From: Candidatus Gastranaerophilales bacterium
GTDB taxonomy: Bacteria > Cyanobacteriota > Vampirovibrionia > Gastranaerophilales > Gastranaerophilaceae
DNA length: 64,000 bases
Reading direction: 5' to 3'
NCBI GenBank assembly: GCA_017461425.1
Contig: JAFTXY010000005.1
Location: 30,245-94,244 of the forward strand
This document shows, in pieces, positions 1 through 9,403 of the stretch. The notes under the pieces were generated by a model. The model worked only from the letters and a program-made list of their open reading frames with translations. It was not told the origin of the DNA and did no database searches. The position numbers and the translations under genes are program-made. Positions within the stretch are counted from its first letter, which is position 1; each line of letters begins with the position of its first letter.

Positions 1-42
1 ATTGAAAACATTAATAAATATCTATAAAAAGCTAAAGCTTTT

Positions 43-96
43 GTTCATTTTCTTTTTCTTTGTTCAATCGCCGATCAAAGAAAAAGAAAACAGAAC
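43..96. repeat. Long inverted repeat, purine/pyrimidine arms
   Basis: Arms 43-62 (GTTCATTTTCTTTTTCTTTG) and 76-96 are reverse complements apart from one position and one extra base, with a 13-nt loop. It lies in noncoding DNA upstream of aspS. It could be a bidirectional terminator of a gene to the left of the window, or a dispersed repeat. The sequence alone does not decide. Confidence 0.7.
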
Positions 97-132
97 CAAA
101 AGAAAAAGAAAGGCGGCTAGCCTCAAGCTAAT

Positions 133-151
133 AGTTTTGCAAAGCAAAACT
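133..151. repeat. Short perfect hairpin
   Basis: AGTTTTGC, AAA, GCAAAACT form a perfect 8-bp stem with a 3-nt loop, followed by AAAATTTT. It may be a weak terminator or part of the same repeat cluster as the inverted repeat at 43-96. Confidence 0.55.
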
Positions 152-205
152 AAAATTTTATATTAAATCAGTGAAAAATTAATTCCACAAAACAATAAAT
201 CCGGA

Positions 206-304
206 GAGGATTTTGAACGGAAAACTAATTTAATTAAAAAAATAAAGAAATTATTTTTTAAGGTGTTCAAAACCTCGACTGTTTTATTGAGGAATTAATT
301 TTGA
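206..304. repeat. Three related copies of a GAGG-TTTTGAAC word
   Basis: GAGGATTTTGAAC (206-218) is followed by a near-perfect inverted copy, GTTCAAAACCTC (265-276), and a looser direct copy, GAGGAATTAATTTTGAAC (about 289-304). There is no open reading frame. The arrangement suggests a small structured or repeat element. No function can be assigned. Confidence 0.4.
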
Positions 305-350
305 ACGAAAGCATTAATCATTAATTCAAGCCGAAGTTTCTTTCTTTTGT

Positions 351-405
351 TTGTCTTTTCTTTCTTTTCATTCTGGCGCTTGAAGGAAAAAGAAAGAAAA
401 GACAA
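351..405. repeat. Long inverted repeat, purine/pyrimidine arms
   Basis: The left arm 351-373 (TTGTCTTTTCTTTCTTTT then CATTC) pairs with the right arm 382-405 along almost its whole length, leaving an 8-nt loop (TGGCGCTT). Composition and design match the inverted repeat at 43-96, so the 1-430 stretch looks like a cluster of the same type of element. Confidence 0.65.
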
Positions 406-468
406 GAAGATAAATAAATCGATTAAGTAAAATAATATATTTTATTGAAAAGAATACATATAAAAAAA

Positions 469-498
469 TTGCCTTAAAACTTATGTTTGTTTTATAAT
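469..498 (+). promoter_or_regulatory. Sigma-70-type promoter of aspS
   Basis: TTGCCT (469-474), an 18-nt spacer and TATAAT (493-498) lie 35 nt upstream of the aspS ATG. GAGAGG at 521-526 serves as ribosome binding site. Confidence 0.65.
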
Positions 499-532
499 TT
501 ACCTACAAACACAAAAAATCGAGAGGAAAATT

Positions 533-2308
533 ATGGAACTAGCATATAAAAAACAAAGCTGTACATGTCTTAATGAAAGTCATATTGGACAAGAAACAAC
601 TCTTGCTGGTTGGGCAAGCACAATTCGTGACTTAGGCGGAATTATTTTTGTTGAATTAAGAGATAAAACTGGTTTATTCCAGCTTGTCGCAGATCCTCAA
701 ATCAACCCTGAGGTTCATGCTGTTTTATCAAAAATAAAATCAGAATATGTTATCCAAGTTACAGGTAAAATTTCAAAAAGACCAGATGAAACAATTAATT
801 CAAAATTGAAAACAGGAACTATTGAAATGTATCCAACAAAAGTTACTGTTTTATCTGCAGCGCAAACACTTCCATTTGTTTTAGATGATGATAATGTTTC
901 AGAAGATGTTCGTTTGAAATATCGCTATTTAGACTTACGTCGTGAAAAAATGATGAACAATTTCCAATTAAGACACAATATTGTTAAAGCAATTAGAAAT
1001 TATTTAAACGATTTAGATTTTATGGAAGTTGAAACTCCAATTTTAATCAAAGCAACTCCGGAAGGTGCTCGTGATTATTTAGTTCCATCAAGAATTCATG
1101 ACGGAAAATTTTATGCCCTTCCTCAATCACCACAAATTTTCAAACAATTGTTAATGGTTTCAGGCTTTGAAAAATACTATCAAATTGCAAAATGTTTCAG
1201 AGATGAAGACTTAAGAGCAGATAGACAACCTGAATTTACTCAAGTTGATATGGAAATGTCTTTTGTTAATCAAGACGACGTTATAAAAATGACAGAAGGC
1301 TTAATTGAAAAAGCATTCGAAGCAGCAGGAGTAGAAGTTAAGGCGCCATTCAAAAGAATTACATACAAAGAAGCAATGGATAAATATGGTTCCGATAAAC
1401 CTGATACTCGCTTTGGTTTAGAATTATTTGATGTTTCAGATATTATGCAAGAATCAACATTTGAAGCATTTAAAAATGTTATAAATAATGGCGGAACAGT
1501 AAGAGCTATCAAAATCCCTGGAATTGCTAATTACTCAAGAAAAGAAATGGATGACGTAAGAAATCTTGCTATTTCATTTGGTGCAAAAGGACTTGCTTGG
1601 ATTACATATATGGAAAATGGTGAGGTTAAATCGCCTGTATTGAAATTCTTGGATGAAAAACAAATTAATGAAATTCAAACAAGAGCACAAGCTCAAAATG
1701 GCGATATAGTATTCTTTGTTGCCGATCATCCAAAAATTGTTCTAGATGTTCTAGGCAGATTTAGATTATATTTTGGTCAAAAACTAAATATGATTGATGA
1801 AGCAAAACACGATTTATTATGGGTTGTAGATTTCCCATTATTCGAACAAGATTTAGAAGACGGCTCATTTAAATCAGTTCACCATCCATTTACCATGCCT
1901 GCTTTAGAAGATATTGATAAACTTGAAAATGATAAAGGCAATGTTAAATCAATTGCTTACGATATTATCTATAATGGCAATGAGCTTGGCGGTGGTTCAA
2001 TAAGAATCCATGACGCACAAATTCAAGAAAAAGTTTTCCATGCTCTTGGTTTAACTCAAGAAGATATAGAAGAAAAATTTGAATTTATGATTGATGCATT
2101 CAAATACGGAACTCCTCCACATGGCGGTTTAGCAATTGGTCTAGATAGACTTGTAGCATTATTATTAAGGGCAAATTCAATCAGAGAAGTTATAGCATTC
2201 CCTAAAAACTCTCAAGCCAAAGACTTAATGACAAATGCACCATCAAGCGCATCTGAAGAGCAGTTAAGAGAACTTCATCTAAAGTTAAGAAACCTACCAA
2301 AGGTATAA
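533..2308 (+). CDS. aspS: Aspartyl-tRNA synthetase
   Basis: Cytosolic class II enzyme that charges tRNA-Asp. The 591 residues match the usual bacterial-type length. In order there is an N-terminal OB-fold anticodon-binding domain (about 1-110), class II motif 2 FRDEDLRADRQPEFTQ (about 222-237), the bacterial GAD insertion (about 290-420) and motif 3 GGLAIGLDRLVALL (about 531-545). The ATG at 533 is chosen because GAGAGG sits 6 nt upstream of it. A Leu rather than His occupies the RDLGG segment, which as I recall is more typical of discriminating enzymes; that is only a hint. GatB at the other end of the window shows that amidotransferase is present too. A glycosyltransferase gene starts on the base after the stop codon. 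Confidence 0.97.
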   Translation: MELAYKKQSCTCLNESHIGQETTLAGWASTIRDLGGIIFVELRDKTGLFQLVADPQINPEVHAVLSKIKSEYVIQVTGKISKRPDETINSKLKTGTIEMYPTKVTVLSAAQTLPFVLDDDNVSEDVRLKYRYLDLRREKMMNNFQLRHNIVKAIRNYLNDLDFMEVETPILIKATPEGARDYLVPSRIHDGKFYALPQSPQIFKQLLMVSGFEKYYQIAKCFRDEDLRADRQPEFTQVDMEMSFVNQDDVIKMTEGLIEKAFEAAGVEVKAPFKRITYKEAMDKYGSDKPDTRFGLELFDVSDIMQESTFEAFKNVINNGGTVRAIKIPGIANYSRKEMDDVRNLAISFGAKGLAWITYMENGEVKSPVLKFLDEKQINEIQTRAQAQNGDIVFFVADHPKIVLDVLGRFRLYFGQKLNMIDEAKHDLLWVVDFPLFEQDLEDGSFKSVHHPFTMPALEDIDKLENDKGNVKSIAYDIIYNGNELGGGSIRIHDAQIQEKVFHALGLTQEDIEEKFEFMIDAFKYGTPPHGGLAIGLDRLVALLLRANSIREVIAFPKNSQAKDLMTNAPSSASEEQLRELHLKLRNLPKV

Positions 2309-3043
2309 ATGATAAATAACAAAAAAATAATAATAGTAATGCCTGCGTATAATGCGCAGGCTACTTTAAAAGAAACATACGACAATATCCCAAAAGATGT
2401 TGTCGATGATATTATTTTGGTTGATGATAATTCAAGTGATAAAACCGTAGAAATTGCTCAGTCACTTGGAATCAAAGTTATTAAACATGAGAAAAATCTT
2501 GGGTATGGGGCAAATCAAAAAACTTGCTATAAAGAAGCCTTAAATCAAAATGCGGACATAATAATTATGCTTCATCCAGATTTTCAATACGACCCAAGAT
2601 TAATCCCATCATTAGCTTCAATGATAGCTTACAATAATTATGATTGTGTATTGGCTTCAAGAATGCTTGTTGGAAGTGCAAAAAATTCTAAAATGCCAAA
2701 ATATAAATATTTTGCAAACAAATTTTTAACTGCATTCCAAAATTTCTTTTTAAATAAAAATTTATCCGAATATCATACAGGATATAGAGCATTTAATAGC
2801 AAAGTATTAGAAAAAATACCTCTTGAAAAATTAAGTGACGATTTTATATTTGATAATCAAATGATCGCTTTAATTTATTATAATGATTTTTCAATTGGCG
2901 AAATTTCTTGTCCAACAAAATATTTTGATGGAGCAAGTTCAATCAATTTCATGCGCTCATGTAAATATGGGCTTGGAGTTCTAAAAGTTAGCATTTTATA
3001 TAGATTAGCAAAATTAAAATTTAAAAATAAATTATTTAATTAA
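2309..3043 (+). CDS. Family 2 glycosyltransferase, dolichyl-phosphate mannose synthase-like
   Basis: GT-A fold glycosyltransferase that probably moves a sugar from a nucleotide donor to a lipid carrier or glycan. The N-terminus has the GT2 opening VMPAYNAQATLKETY, then ILVDDNSSDKT with the nucleotide-binding aspartates (about residue 37), and HPDFQYDP (about residue 90) in place of the usual DADLQHDP, so the DxD-like metal site is kept as PDFQYD. At 244 residues there is only the catalytic domain: no C-terminal membrane segments as in longer DPM/GtrB proteins. It begins on the base after the aspS stop, so it is probably co-transcribed with aspS. The acceptor is unknown. Confidence 0.85.
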   Translation: MINNKKIIIVMPAYNAQATLKETYDNIPKDVVDDIILVDDNSSDKTVEIAQSLGIKVIKHEKNLGYGANQKTCYKEALNQNADIIIMLHPDFQYDPRLIPSLASMIAYNNYDCVLASRMLVGSAKNSKMPKYKYFANKFLTAFQNFFLNKNLSEYHTGYRAFNSKVLEKIPLEKLSDDFIFDNQMIALIYYNDFSIGEISCPTKYFDGASSINFMRSCKYGLGVLKVSILYRLAKLKFKNKLFN

Positions 3044-3056
3044 TAACCTTATAATT

Positions 3057-3863
3057 TTAAACTAGACTATCGTCTTTTGAAGTATAGGTAGTATAAATTT
3101 GTCCATTTTCTCTTATTGTAATTTTTTTATGGTCTAAACCATTAGGTTTATCAATAGAATAAATGATAGCATCTTCTAAATCATCACATTCAAAAGCTTG
3201 TTGAGCTTCTTTTAAAAATATTGCTCTATGTGGAAAACCTAAATTTTTAATGCCCCAATGATATAAATTTCTAGCATTTGTTGTAGTTGTACCAACTTCT
3301 TTTGCAATTTGACTAAAAACTTCTGGCTCTCCAGTAAGTCCAATGTGTTTTTCAACAATATCACCAGTCGGAGAACTTTTACCACCTTCATATCTATTTA
3401 AATCATGAATAGTATCCAAAATAGCATCACAAGCGGCATTGGCAGATATTTGTTTTGCTGTAAACGTATCAATTAAATTTTTTGGCAAGTTATGATATGG
3501 AATTGAATCTAATTTAGTTTTAGAAGAATATTTATCTAAATAATCTTGCGCATTTATTAAAAAAGTAGTTTGAAAAGCTTTTGCTATATTTTCGTGTCCA
3601 AACACATAAGCATAAGAGGAACTTTCTTCTAATGCTAATAAATATAAATCTTGGACAATATCCTTATAGTCTTCTTCAGATAACTCAGGGTTTTTAGCTA
3701 CAAATGATTTTGCCATCGGAGAAATCATTGATAATACAGAATAAAATAACTTGTCTTGTAATTCATATTCTGGTCTTATTTCTTTTACTTTTGGTTGGCT
3801 TTTATAAGTTTGTGTTTTAGAAGCTTTAAAAGAGATATTATTAACTAATGATATTTTATTCAT
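3057..3863 (-). CDS. Sigma-factor-like protein with N-terminal FKA motif
   Basis: 268 residues, function unproven. The N-terminus is polar and carries NISFKAS (residues 9-15), a variant of the F-x-G motif seen in several proteins of this window. Residues about 35-82 contain LSEEDYKDIVQDLYLLALE, which resembles the helical sigma-70 region 2. Residues about 182-208 (FSQIAKEVGTTTTNARNLYH, then WGIKNLG) look like the region 4 helix-turn-helix (IAxxLGxSxxxVRxxxxxAxxxL). The spacing between the two parts fits a small sigma-like protein. It could instead be another DNA-binding protein. It is convergent with the glycosyltransferase gene (13 nt between them) and stands alone. Confidence 0.6.
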   Translation of the reverse strand: MNKISLVNNISFKASKTQTYKSQPKVKEIRPEYELQDKLFYSVLSMISPMAKSFVAKNPELSEEDYKDIVQDLYLLALEESSSYAYVFGHENIAKAFQTTFLINAQDYLDKYSSKTKLDSIPYHNLPKNLIDTFTAKQISANAACDAILDTIHDLNRYEGGKSSPTGDIVEKHIGLTGEPEVFSQIAKEVGTTTTNARNLYHWGIKNLGFPHRAIFLKEAQQAFECDDLEDAIIYSIDKPNGLDHKKITIRENGQIYTTYTSKDDSLV

Positions 3864-3926
3864 GATAACAACTTTCTTTTATGTTTGAACATAAAAAACT
3901 TAAACATAAAAGATTTTGCTAATAAA

Positions 3927-5762
3927 TTAAATATTTGTTGCTAAACTTGGAGCGATAATAATAAATTGTCTAACAAGTTCTCTATCCCATTGAATATTTG
4001 AACCCATTTTTAAAATTTCGCAAGCTTTTGAAACTGATAAACCTTTTCTATATGGTCTATCGGAAATTAGTGCATGATATGCATCAGCAACTGCAACAAT
4101 TCTAGCAGATAAAGGTATTTCATCACCTTTTAATCCGCAAGGATAACCAGAACCGTCAATATGCTCATGATGATATTTAACCATTGGAATTAAATCATGC
4201 AATGATTTATTAGGTTTTAACACTTTATCAGCACCAATAGCTGGATGCTGTTTCATGATTGCCCATTCTTCATCAGAAAGCATTGTTGGTTTTCTTAAAA
4301 CATCCTCAGGTATGCCAATTTTTCCAATGTCATGTAAGAGAGCACCTAATTTTATACGTTCAACTTCATTTTCAGGAAGATTAATAGCTCTTGCCAAAGC
4401 TTCAGAATATCTAGAAACTGCAGCACTATGACCTTTTGTATATGTATCTTTTGCATCTATTGTGCTTGCCAAAGAAGATACAACATCCATTAAATGTTCA
4501 TTTGAGGTAATTTTTTCACCATGGAATTGATTAATTAATTCTTCTTCAATATTTATACCAACAGTTGCATGTTTTTTAGATAATACTTGCGCAAAACATT
4601 TCAAAGATTCATCATCCCAGAAATTAAAATCCATTGTTGAAACAATTTCAGATTGACCCGTTTTACTTCTTGCGCTTTTTGCAATATACAATGCTTGTTC
4701 CGCTAAGATTGTAAGCTTGTCTTGTTTATTTGTTGTTTGAGGATACATTGAAATACCACAAGAGAATTTCAGTTGTCCTAAATCATCAAACATTGTACAA
4801 GAAAGATTGTATAGTAAAAATTCACATATATATTTAGCATCGTCAACAGATGTATCAGGCATAATAATTGCAATTTTATCACCTGCATATCTTCCTAAAA
4901 CATCAGTATTTCTAGCATTCTTTTTGATTTTATTAGCAACTTCTTTGATAACTGAATCACCCTTCGCATGTCCAAGTTCCGAATTAATTTCTGAAATATT
5001 TGCAATATCAATAATGCAAAATGCCATTTCTTTTTCAGTTTGATTTGAATTCATTATTTCTTTTGCTAAATCTTCTTGAAGTTTTTTATGATTTGATAAA
5101 CCAGTCAAAGAGTCTGTATCAGTGTTTCTATCAACCAAATCAGATAAAAGTCTATTTTTATAGAAAACTGCAAAATAATTAGAAACAAGTTTATACAATT
5201 CTAAAAATTGAGAATTAGAATTATCTGAAAATATAATAACACCTAGACATTCACCAAAAGCAATCAATGGAATTATTTGCGTTGGAGAATTAGATAAATA
5301 ATTTAATTTCAAATACGAACTGTCAGTAGTTAACAAGATTTGCTTTGATTTAAATGCTTTTATAATTTCATTTTCATCTTCTGTAATCAATATCTTGGAA
5401 TTATACGAAGAGCCTGTTTTATCAATTAGTTTGATATTTATATAATTATTGTTAAAAACCCCAAGAGCAGAAAAATTCAAACTAAGTTTTGACGAAATTT
5501 TATCATGAATTTCATAAAACAATTTAACAGCATCTGTTTGATTAACAAAAGAATTATTAATCGAAGCAAGAATTTCAGAATAATTTATATCCTGAGCTTT
5601 TGAAAAAGAACTATTATAACCGCCATATAATCTATTAGCGGAAGTTCTAGTATTTAAAGGCATAATACGATTTCCATCAATCGGATTTGAAGTTTTTTGA
5701 TTGATGTAAATGTCGTTTGAAACAGAAGGGGATTGATTATTTTTGATTTTTTCCGAATCCAC
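3927..5762 (-). CDS. GAF-degenerate GGDEF-HD-GYP cyclic-di-GMP signalling protein
   Basis: 611 residues. A GAF-like sensor occupies about 75-205, a GGDEF domain about 215-375 (DSLTGLSN at 217-224) and an HD-GYP phosphodiesterase domain about 425-600. The HD-GYP part has LLHDIGKIG and HHEHIDGSGYP, so its metal site looks intact and it should hydrolyse cyclic di-GMP. The cyclase signature is broken: RYAGDKI (291-297) replaces RYGGDEF. The inhibitory site R-x-x-D (RNTD, 284-287) sits at the correct five-residue spacing, so the domain may sense cyclic di-GMP or GTP rather than make cyclic di-GMP. There is no membrane segment. The start is GTG at 5762 with AAAGG upstream. Confidence 0.9.
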   Translation of the reverse strand: MDSEKIKNNQSPSVSNDIYINQKTSNPIDGNRIMPLNTRTSANRLYGGYNSSFSKAQDINYSEILASINNSFVNQTDAVKLFYEIHDKISSKLSLNFSALGVFNNNYINIKLIDKTGSSYNSKILITEDENEIIKAFKSKQILLTTDSSYLKLNYLSNSPTQIIPLIAFGECLGVIIFSDNSNSQFLELYKLVSNYFAVFYKNRLLSDLVDRNTDTDSLTGLSNHKKLQEDLAKEIMNSNQTEKEMAFCIIDIANISEINSELGHAKGDSVIKEVANKIKKNARNTDVLGRYAGDKIAIIMPDTSVDDAKYICEFLLYNLSCTMFDDLGQLKFSCGISMYPQTTNKQDKLTILAEQALYIAKSARSKTGQSEIVSTMDFNFWDDESLKCFAQVLSKKHATVGINIEEELINQFHGEKITSNEHLMDVVSSLASTIDAKDTYTKGHSAAVSRYSEALARAINLPENEVERIKLGALLHDIGKIGIPEDVLRKPTMLSDEEWAIMKQHPAIGADKVLKPNKSLHDLIPMVKYHHEHIDGSGYPCGLKGDEIPLSARIVAVADAYHALISDRPYRKGLSVSKACEILKMGSNIQWDRELVRQFIIIAPSLATNI

Positions 5763-5886
5763 TTTTAACCTTTCGCCTTTTTTATGATATTACTTTTAAA
5801 TCGGCTAAATAAAAAAAGTGCTAAAATTTATAAAAATTATAACACATCTTTACAATTCATTTAACATATTCGCAAGTTTTATTTAA

Positions 5887-6174
5887 TTAACTTAAAATTT
5901 GAATTGTTTTTATAGAAGATTTTTCGCCATTTAAAATTACAATTTTAGATTTTGAATAAGGTAAAATTTTGCTTAAATATTCTATTATAGCCTTATTTGC
6001 TTTGCCTTCAATAGCAGGTTGTTTAATTTTTAATTTTATAAACTCTTCACAAAATTCTATTGAATCATTTTTTGAATTAGCAACAACTTTGATTTTAAAT
6101 TTAAATTTATCATTATTTTGCGTTAATTTAATTAATTCATCTAAATTTTTAGGAATATTAGCCATAAACACCAT
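5887..6174 (-). CDS. YggU/DUF167 family protein
   Basis: Small conserved protein of 95 residues. The family signature is clear: KFKIKVVANSKND, then LKIKQPAIEGKANKAIIEYL (about residues 47-66) and SKSKIVILNGEKSS. The molecular function of this family is not established. Either the ATG at 6174 or the one at 6165 could be the start; neither has a strong ribosome binding site. It is divergent from rel, with 76 nt between the two starts. Confidence 0.85.
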   Translation of the reverse strand: MVFMANIPKNLDELIKLTQNNDKFKFKIKVVANSKNDSIEFCEEFIKLKIKQPAIEGKANKAIIEYLSKILPYSKSKIVILNGEKSSIKTIQILS

Positions 6175-6223
6175 TTATTTTGAAAATACAACAAATAATA
6201 TATCGCAAAAACAAGATAAATAG

Positions 6224-6229
6224 TATAAT
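6224..6229 (+). promoter_or_regulatory. Probable -10 box of rel
   Basis: A perfect TATAAT lies 21 nt upstream of the rel start codon in the divergent yggU-rel spacer. No good -35 box is visible at the right distance, so only the -10 element is called. Confidence 0.4.
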
Positions 6230-6250
6230 GTAATAAATATTGGTGTAAAT

Positions 6251-8482
6251 ATGACTTATCAAAAAACATTTGAAGAAATAAAAGACGAATTACATAAACA
6301 AAAAAGACCTCTTCAGGACATCAAGCAAATTGAAGAAGCTTATAAATGGGCTCAAAAACTCCATGAGGGACAATATAGAATTTCTCAAGAGCCATACATT
6401 ATGCATCCTGTTGAAGTTGCAAAAATTCTTGTGGATTTAAAATTAGATAAAGATACAATAATTGCAGCATTTTTACATGATATTTTAGAAGACACTGAAA
6501 CAACTCCAGAAGAAATGGAAGAAAAATTCAGCAAAAATGTTGTTAATTTAGTTCAAGGCGTTACAAAATTAGGAAAATTCCAGTTTAAATCAAAAGAAGA
6601 GCGTCAAGCTGAAAATTTTCGCAGAATGTTTATTGCAATGGCTCAAGATATAAGAGTTGTTGTACTTAAACTTGCAGATAGATTACACAATATGCGCACC
6701 TTGTCTTTTATGGCATCAGTTAAACAGAAAAAAATTGCACAAGAAACTCTTGATATTTTTGCTCCGCTTGCAAACAGATTAGGGATGGGAAAAATAAAAG
6801 CAGAATTAGAGGATTTATCCCTAAGATACATTAATCCTGAAAAATATTATGAAATTGCAAAGCTTGTTGCCGAAACAAAAGCAATGAGAGATTCAACTGT
6901 TAACTCTTTAATAGAAACAATAAAAAAAGAATTAGACAAAAATAAAATTGAAGCAATAATCAAAGGTAGAGCAAAACATTATTATTCAATCTATAACAAA
7001 ATGAAAAGATTAAATGTTACCTTTGACCAATTATATGATGTTACGGCAGTTAGGGTAATAGTTGAAACAGAAGCAGAATGTTACCAAGTTTTAGGAGTAA
7101 TTCACCAATTATTCAAACCAATCCCAGGAAGATTTAAAGACTATATCGCTATGCCAAAAGGCAATATGTATCGTTCTTTACATACTTCTGTTATTGGCGC
7201 AAAAAATAAACCTGTAGAAATACAAATCAGAACCCATAAAATGCATGAAATTGCAGAATATGGGGTTGCAGCACACTGGAGATACAAAGAATCAGGTTCA
7301 ATCAAAGCAACAAATAAACAAGATATGCAATTTTCTTGGATGAGAAAAGTTATGGAACTTGATAGAGAATCTACTAATTCGCAAGACTTTGTAGAAAGTG
7401 TTAAATTAGATTTATTTAATGATCAAGTTTTTGCTTTTACGCCAAATGGCGATGTTTTTGATTTGCCTCAAAATTCAACTCCTGTTGATTTTGCGTACAG
7501 AATTCACACAGAAGTAGGACACAAAACCGTTGGTGCATTAATCAATGGAAGAATTGCACAACTAGATACAAAATTAAAAAATGGTGATATTGTTGAAATC
7601 CTAACTTCAAAACAATACATGCCAAAAATAGATTGGTTAAATTTTGTTGTAACAAAAAACGCAAGTTCTAAAATTCGTCAGTGGTTTAAAAAATTCAATC
7701 GTGAAGATAATATTCAAATTGGAAAAACAAATCTAGAAATAGAATTAACCAAAGCATGCTTTGATGAATTTCTTAAAAACGGCATTTTGGATAAAGCCGC
7801 AAAAGAAATGAATTATAAAACTGGCGAAGATTTATTTGCAGCAATTGGTTATGGCGAAACAACTATTCATAAAGTTTTAAATGTTCTAAAAAAATATGAA
7901 GCCCCAAAAACCGATGAAGAAATTGCAGGCCAAAAAAATCAAACAACTAAAAAAAGCAAGAATAAGAAAAACGATATCATTGGTCTAGAAGGACTACTGT
8001 GGTCATTAGCAAAATGTTGTTCACCTATACCAGGAGAACCAATTATAGGTGTAGTTACAAAATCAAAAGGTGTCAGTGTCCACAGGCTTGATTGCAAATG
8101 TTTATGCAATATTGAAACGGAAAGAATGATTGATATATCTTGGGCAAATGAAACAACAAAAGCCTCTTACACTGCTCATATAAGAATAGAATGTCAAGAT
8201 AGAGTTGGTATTTTAAGAGATATATTAATGAAAACGGGTGATTTAGGCATTAATATAATATATTCAAATACCTATTTAAAAGGAAGAAAATTTGGTATAA
8301 TTGATTTGGGAATAGAACTCGACAGTATCGATACATTAAAAAAAGCGATTTTAGGAATTCAAGCAATAAGTGACGTTTATTCTGTTAGAAGATTGCAACA
8401 AAAAGAAAATCTAAACCAACCAAAGCCACAAAAAAGAAAAAATAAATACAAAACTCCAAATAATAAGGAAGCCAAACAATAA
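6251..8482 (+). CDS. rel: Bifunctional (p)ppGpp synthetase/hydrolase
   Basis: Stringent-response enzyme that makes and degrades (p)ppGpp. The 743 residues have the full long-RSH layout: HD hydrolase domain (HP near 52, HDILED near 76), synthetase domain with YSIYNKMKR, RFKDYIAMPKG (about 293) and EIQIRTHKMHE (about 322), TGS domain (about 393-460), the CCSPIPGE conserved-cysteine segment (about 587) and a C-terminal ACT domain (about 640-720). Both active sites look intact. RFKD matches the RxKD motif of bifunctional Rel/SpoT enzymes, not the ExDD of synthetase-only RelA. The basic C-terminal tail is Lys/Gln-rich. ribF follows on the next base after the stop. Confidence 0.96.
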   Translation: MTYQKTFEEIKDELHKQKRPLQDIKQIEEAYKWAQKLHEGQYRISQEPYIMHPVEVAKILVDLKLDKDTIIAAFLHDILEDTETTPEEMEEKFSKNVVNLVQGVTKLGKFQFKSKEERQAENFRRMFIAMAQDIRVVVLKLADRLHNMRTLSFMASVKQKKIAQETLDIFAPLANRLGMGKIKAELEDLSLRYINPEKYYEIAKLVAETKAMRDSTVNSLIETIKKELDKNKIEAIIKGRAKHYYSIYNKMKRLNVTFDQLYDVTAVRVIVETEAECYQVLGVIHQLFKPIPGRFKDYIAMPKGNMYRSLHTSVIGAKNKPVEIQIRTHKMHEIAEYGVAAHWRYKESGSIKATNKQDMQFSWMRKVMELDRESTNSQDFVESVKLDLFNDQVFAFTPNGDVFDLPQNSTPVDFAYRIHTEVGHKTVGALINGRIAQLDTKLKNGDIVEILTSKQYMPKIDWLNFVVTKNASSKIRQWFKKFNREDNIQIGKTNLEIELTKACFDEFLKNGILDKAAKEMNYKTGEDLFAAIGYGETTIHKVLNVLKKYEAPKTDEEIAGQKNQTTKKSKNKKNDIIGLEGLLWSLAKCCSPIPGEPIIGVVTKSKGVSVHRLDCKCLCNIETERMIDISWANETTKASYTAHIRIECQDRVGILRDILMKTGDLGINIIYSNTYLKGRKFGIIDLGIELDSIDTLKKAILGIQAISDVYSVRRLQQKENLNQPKPQKRKNKYKTPNNKEAKQ

Positions 8483-9403
8483 ATGGAAGTATTGCACGAA
8501 ATAAAACCAAATAAAAATTTAGCAATTGCCTTAGGGTATTTTGATGGAATTCACATTGGACATAAAAAACTTTTAACAACATTAATTCAACAAGCAAGAG
8601 CAAAAGGAATTAAAACTGCGGTTATTACATTTGACAAAAATCCAGCAGATTATTTTAATAACGAAGCAACTCCAAATATTCAAACATTTAAAGACAGGCA
8701 ATTAATTCTCGAATCGATGGGGATTGACTATCTTTATGAACTAAATTTTGAAGAATACAAAGATTTGACAGCAACAGAATATCTTCAAAATGTATTAATT
8801 AAAAATTTTGAACCACAAATAATTGTTGTTGGATATAACCATACATTTGGAAAAGAAAAAAGTGGAAATGCTGGAATATTAAAGGATTATTCAACAAACT
8901 ATAATTACGAATGTATTATAATTCCAGAACAAAAATATCAAGATAAAGAAGAAGTCAGCTCATCTGAAATTAGAAAAAGAATTCAATATGGACACTTAAA
9001 TGCGGTAAAAGCCTTACTTGGAAGATATTTTTCTGTTAGAAATTCCGTTATAAAAGGAAACAAAGTTGCACGAACTCTTGGTTATCCAACAGCAAATCTT
9101 GTTTGGCCAAATAGCATGATAAAACTTCCATACGGTGTTTATTATGGCTTTGCACAAGTTGGAGGGAAGCTATATCCTGCGTTAATTTCCTGGGGAACAA
9201 AACCAACCTTAACGAATGGAAAAAATGAAATTCTTGAAGCGCATTTATATGATTTTAATGAAAACTTATATGGAAAAATAATTAAAGTAATCTTTGCTAA
9301 AAAAGTTAGAGATGAAGAAAATTTTGGCAATATTTTGGTTTTAAAAACACAGCTTCAAAAAGATTTTACTGCTTTTGAAAAATGGGCAAGATTAATGAAA
9401 TAA
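8483..9403 (+). CDS. ribF: Bifunctional riboflavin kinase/FAD synthetase
   Basis: Converts riboflavin to FMN and FMN to FAD in the cytoplasm. The N-terminal adenylyltransferase domain has GYFDGIHIGH (18-27) and SSSEIRKRI near 155-165. The C-terminal kinase domain begins around GRYFSVRNSVIKGNK and has the TLGYPTANL motif (about 203-211). The 306-residue length is normal. Translation starts immediately after the rel stop, suggesting coupling. Confidence 0.95.
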   Translation: MEVLHEIKPNKNLAIALGYFDGIHIGHKKLLTTLIQQARAKGIKTAVITFDKNPADYFNNEATPNIQTFKDRQLILESMGIDYLYELNFEEYKDLTATEYLQNVLIKNFEPQIIVVGYNHTFGKEKSGNAGILKDYSTNYNYECIIIPEQKYQDKEEVSSSEIRKRIQYGHLNAVKALLGRYFSVRNSVIKGNKVARTLGYPTANLVWPNSMIKLPYGVYYGFAQVGGKLYPALISWGTKPTLTNGKNEILEAHLYDFNENLYGKIIKVIFAKKVRDEENFGNILVLKTQLQKDFTAFEKWARLMK

